From Bacteroides sp. (GTDB lineage: Bacteria > Bacteroidota > Bacteroidia > Bacteroidales > Bacteroidaceae): 8,778 nucleotides of DNA. The stretch is from the NCBI GenBank assembly GCA_030529405.1, contig JAUMWZ010000060.1:1-8778 (forward strand). Direction: 5' to 3'. The position numbers and the translations under genes were made by a program. Shown here in pieces: positions 6,980 to 8,778 of this stretch. Numbering within the stretch: the stretch's first letter is position 1; each line of letters begins with the position of its first letter. Under the pieces are notes generated by a model. The model made no database searches and was not told the origin of the DNA. It saw only the letters and a program-made list of their open reading frames with translations.

Positions 6980-7531
6980 TTATTCTATATAAATATCCTC
7001 TCTTCTGTTAGCTTTTCTGATAAACAAAGCCCAGTTAATTATTTCCACCACACAGTAGAACAAGTATATCACACCTATTACCACGAAAAGGTTGTTTATC
7101 ATCTCCTTGCTTGCATTTACCAACACATAGATTCCTGCACCAATAGACAGTAAAGGCAAAATGTAGTATCCCCAAGGAATAGCTACAAACTTTCTAGATT
7201 TGAATAAAAGAAAAATCTGTTGCACACCAAGCAATATTACGACTATACTTATAAGGTGCAAGAAGAAAACCGTCAGTTTGTCAGGGAAAATAAATAAAGC
7301 AAGTCCGAGCAAGACTGAGCCTACCGCCTCAAGCGGAAATCTTAGCTTTACTCCCTTGTTATTGCTCTTTCTCAATGCGTATGCCATTATTCCGAATATT
7401 CCCGGTATTAAGAATATAGCTCCTATAGCTATAATTAAATAAGTACTTGCAGTGTCTGGATATAAGATTAAGAAAAGTCCCATTATCAAGGAAAAAACAA
7501 TTCTTATAAAACTGTAATTGAAGTTTTTCAT
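6980..7531 (-). CDS. HdeD/DUF308-family six-helix membrane protein
   Basis: A 183-residue integral membrane protein with about six hydrophobic segments (roughly 8-24, 28-52, 66-83, 85-109, 118-137 and 142-170) and a short charged C-terminal tail ending RKANRREDIYIE. The layout is three helix pairs, with Gly-rich turns and a Tyr/Phe-Pro-Asp motif (YPD at 24-26, FPD at 82-84) at comparable points of the first two pairs. This fits the DUF308 repeat family that includes E. coli HdeD, an acid-resistance membrane protein of unclear mechanism. Function here is unknown. It is the promoter-proximal gene of a two-gene unit with wecB, so a link to envelope or polysaccharide physiology is possible but only inferred from position. 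Confidence 0.8.
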   Translation of the reverse strand: MKNFNYSFIRIVFSLIMGLFLILYPDTASTYLIIAIGAIFLIPGIFGIMAYALRKSNNKGVKLRFPLEAVGSVLLGLALFIFPDKLTVFFLHLISIVVILLGVQQIFLLFKSRKFVAIPWGYYILPLLSIGAGIYVLVNASKEMINNLFVVIGVIYLFYCVVEIINWALFIRKANRREDIYIE

Positions 7532-7567
7532 AGCCGTACTCTTTTTTGAGGTTTATAATACTATTGG

Positions 7568-7597
7568 CAAAGTTAATTATTATACCATAACAATCAA
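7568..7597 (-). promoter_or_regulatory. Promoter of the DUF308-wecB unit
   Basis: On the minus strand TAACTTTG (7575-7568), followed by CC, matches the Bacteroidota -7 box. A TTG at 7597-7595 lies exactly 19 bases upstream as the -33 element. The box ends 36 bases before the ATG at 7531. Array B begins about 70 bases upstream of the -33 element, close enough to influence this promoter. Confidence 0.7.
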
Positions 7598-7665
7598 TTA
7601 TAGCAATGTTTTATTTGAATATAAAACGAAATGATAAACCAAGTAATATTTAACCGTTTGCAGAA

Positions 7666-7765
7666 TATATACACTTCAGTTTTAATTTATATACACCTGA
7701 CTTATAAACTATATACGGTTTGTTTCTTAATTATATACTGTTTGTAAACAGAATTATATCAGTTC
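7666..7765 (+). repeat. Array B: direct repeats with exact 22-bp period
   Basis: TATATAC occurs at 7666, 7688, 7710 and 7732, each exactly 22 bases after the last. The units begin TATATACACTTC, TATATACACCTG, TATATACGGTTTG and TATATACTGTTTG. A degenerate fifth unit keeps only C-N-GTT in phase (CAGTT at 7760-7764). The last two full units share the TATAC-N-GTTTG core with array A at 2028-2115, while the filler differs. A CTGTTT/AAACAG palindrome (7738-7751) spans the fourth unit. The array lies between the divergent DUF308 and pabA promoters, about 70 bases from the former -33 element and 220 bases from the latter -7 box. It is not a CRISPR: the repeats are too short and the spacing leaves no spacers. 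Confidence 0.85.
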
Positions 7766-7917
7766 TTTAGTTAGCCTTGTGTGTCGTGGGGTTTATATGC
7801 TTAATCTTAGAATTATATATCAAACGTTTTTCAAAACAAATAATACGAAAAACTAATCTCAGTATTATCGCTTATGTTGTTTCCAATCATTATTTCATTC
7901 ATAGATAACGTATCATA

Positions 7918-7964
7918 GCATAAATATCTAACTCATTTATGCCATATTTGACTATTATTTATGC
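7918..7964. repeat. Three copies of an ATTTATGC octamer upstream of pabA
   Basis: GCATAAAT (7918-7925) and ATTTATGC (7935-7942) form a perfect 8-bp inverted repeat with a 9-base spacer. A third copy, ATTTATGC at 7957-7964, is in direct orientation exactly 22 bases after the second. The cluster ends 20 bases before the -7 box at 7985, where a repressor or activator of pabA could bind. The repeats are seen directly; an operator role is inferred. Confidence 0.6.
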
Positions 7965-7984
7965 TTAGTTTAGTTTTAATTGTT

Positions 7985-7992
7985 TAGCTTTG
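7985..7992 (+). promoter_or_regulatory. Probable -7 box of the pabA promoter
   Basis: TAGCTTTG, followed by CC, matches TAnnTTTG and lies 52 bases before the pabA ATG. No TTG is found at the -33 distance, so this would be a weak or activator-dependent promoter, which fits with the octamer cluster immediately upstream. Confidence 0.5.
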
Positions 7993-8044
7993 CCGAATAA
8001 TTCTCCTTAAATATCAATATACCCTTGTTGAACAGATATAGCTG

Positions 8045-8611
8045 ATGAAAATACTTTTGATAGACAATTACGACTCTTTTACGTATAACTTGCTTCATCT
8101 TATACGTAAATCTTGTCTCAACTCAGAAGTAGATGTGGTGTATAATGATATGTTAGATTTGGAGAGTATAGATAAGTATGATAAAATTGTAATATCTCCG
8201 GGACCAGAATTACCTGAAAATTCAGGTTGTGTGTTGGAAGTTATAAGGAAATATTCAACCACAAAGAGCATACTTGGCATTTGCTTAGGTCATCAAGCAA
8301 TAGGAGAGGCCTTTGGAGCTAAGTTGGTAAAGATGGATAAAGTATATCATGGTGTGAGTAGTAATGTTCAAAAGGTGGGCAATCATAGTTTGCTTGATGG
8401 CATACCTACAGCTTTTAAGGTTGGCAGGTACCACTCTTGGGCAATAGACAAAGAATCACTTCCGAAAGAATTAGAGATAACTTCTCTTTCAGAAGATGAT
8501 ACTATAATGTCTATTAAACACAAAATATACGATGTTCATGGTCTACAGTTCCACCCAGAATCTATACTTACAGAGTGTGGGGAGAAGATTGTAAGGAAGT
8601 TTTTAAGTTGA
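8045..8611 (+). CDS. pabA: Glutamine amidotransferase subunit, PabA/TrpG type
   Basis: This 188-residue class I glutamine amidotransferase releases ammonia from glutamine for a chorismate-using partner: PabB (aminodeoxychorismate synthase, folate route) or TrpE (anthranilate synthase, tryptophan route). It begins with the family signature LLIDNYDSFTYNL and has the SPGP oxyanion loop at 51-54. The nucleophile elbow GICLGHQAIGEAFG places the catalytic cysteine at 80, and FHPES supplies the catalytic His170 and Glu172. RYHSWAID near 128-135 resembles the RYHSLVVEP of E. coli PabA. Length matches free-standing PabA/TrpG (about 187-200). No pabB, pabC or trp gene lies beside it, so the choice between PabA and TrpG rests on resemblance and the absence of a trp operon; a shared subunit for both pathways is also possible. 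It is apparently monocistronic. Confidence 0.88.
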   Translation: MKILLIDNYDSFTYNLLHLIRKSCLNSEVDVVYNDMLDLESIDKYDKIVISPGPELPENSGCVLEVIRKYSTTKSILGICLGHQAIGEAFGAKLVKMDKVYHGVSSNVQKVGNHSLLDGIPTAFKVGRYHSWAIDKESLPKELEITSLSEDDTIMSIKHKIYDVHGLQFHPESILTECGEKIVRKFLS

Positions 8612-8626
8612 TGGTCCTTCAAATTT

Positions 8627-8778
8627 TTATAGATACCATTTTATAGCATCAATAATAATGCTAAATAGTCTTTTTGACTTTCCCAATATTGAATGATCTC
8701 TTCCTTTGTTAAAATAAGAGTCTATTTTTGTTTTATCTCTTATTAATATAATAGGTTTAAATGGTATATCCCAGCCTT
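8627..8778 (-). CDS. 3' end of an unidentified gene, cut by window edge
   Basis: On the minus strand a frame stays open from the window edge for 49 codons to a TAA at 8629-8627. It reads from GWDIPFKPIILIRDKTKI and ends SIIIDAIKWYL. It converges on pabA with only 15 bases between stop codons. The C-terminal piece has a basic middle and a hydrophobic-aromatic end, and I do not recognise the family. A 49-codon open frame in such AT-rich DNA is suggestive but not proof. Its position flush against pabA, in a stretch otherwise without a gene, supports it being real. Confidence 0.5.
   Translation of the reverse strand, partial: GWDIPFKPIILIRDKTKIDSYFNKGRDHSILGKSKRLFSIIIDAIKWYL

Larger units (their letters stand above)
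7532..8044. other. Divergent intergenic region between DUF308 gene and pabA
   Basis: This 513-base AT-rich region holds no convincing gene. It contains the minus-strand promoter (7568-7597), array B (7666-7765), two overlapping weak inverted repeats (GTTTTTC 7826-7832 with GAAAAAC 7847-7853; ATAATAC 7840-7846 with GTATTAT 7862-7868), the octamer cluster (7918-7964) and the probable pabA -7 box (7985-7992). I see nothing identifiable between about 7775 and 7820. Confidence 0.6.

Noticed and set aside
7826..7868. Two overlapping 7-bp inverted repeats in the intergenic region
   Set aside because: Seven-base arms made mostly of A and T with 14-15-base loops are expected by chance in DNA this AT-rich; no gene end or T-tract makes them terminators.
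8611..8646. ATG overlapping the pabA stop codon (TGATG), suggesting a coupled downstream gene
   Set aside because: The frame ends after 11 codons and shows no similarity to pabB or pabC; the following DNA is better explained by a converging minus-strand gene.

Overview
The window looks like chromosomal DNA from a low-GC member of the Bacteroidota, probably order Bacteroidales. Four gene starts are preceded by a TANCTTTGC box, which fits the Bacteroidota -7 element TAnnTTTG, and Shine-Dalgarno sequences are weak or absent. The protein families (YidE-type transporter, short Wza-like lipoprotein, GumC-type chain-length protein without a kinase, two-cysteine OxyR) also fit. The genus cannot be fixed from the sequence.

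Layout. Bases 1-233 are non-coding and hold an inverted repeat and a probable promoter. A plus-strand gene for an AspT/YidE/YbjL-family membrane transporter follows (234-1928) and ends in a clear hairpin terminator. Bases 1929-2419 hold no convincing gene. They carry a four-unit array of 22-bp-phased repeats, a 17-bp direct repeat pair and a strong hairpin that terminates oxyR. Next comes a minus-strand cluster read from right to left: wza-like export lipoprotein (5733-4954), wzz/gumC-like chain-length protein (4941-3349) and oxyR (3346-2420). Spacings of 12 and 2 bases indicate one operon, with a promoter just upstream of wza. A second minus-strand pair lies to its right: an HdeD/DUF308 membrane protein (7531-6980) followed after 10 bases by wecB, UDP-GlcNAc 2-epimerase (6969-5806), again with a good promoter. 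Bases 7532-8044 are a divergent intergenic region holding a second 22-bp-phased array and a cluster of octamers. A plus-strand pabA/trpG-type glutamine amidotransferase (8045-8611) then converges on the 3' end of an unidentified minus-strand gene cut by the window edge.

How the genes fit together. WecB makes UDP-ManNAc, a precursor for surface polysaccharides, and the Wza/Wzz pair would export and size such a polymer, so the two adjacent minus-strand units form a surface-polysaccharide theme. The peroxide sensor OxyR is the last gene of the export operon, which may link envelope polysaccharide expression to oxidative stress. The transporter and the folate/tryptophan amidotransferase are separate units.

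The least explained feature is a pair of intergenic arrays more than 5 kb apart. In both, a short core (G/A)TATA(C/T)N-GTT recurs at exactly 22-bp intervals. The constant two-turn spacing with diverged filler suggests arrays of protein-binding sites rather than slipped minisatellites. The binding protein is unknown; a LytTR-type regulator is one testable idea.
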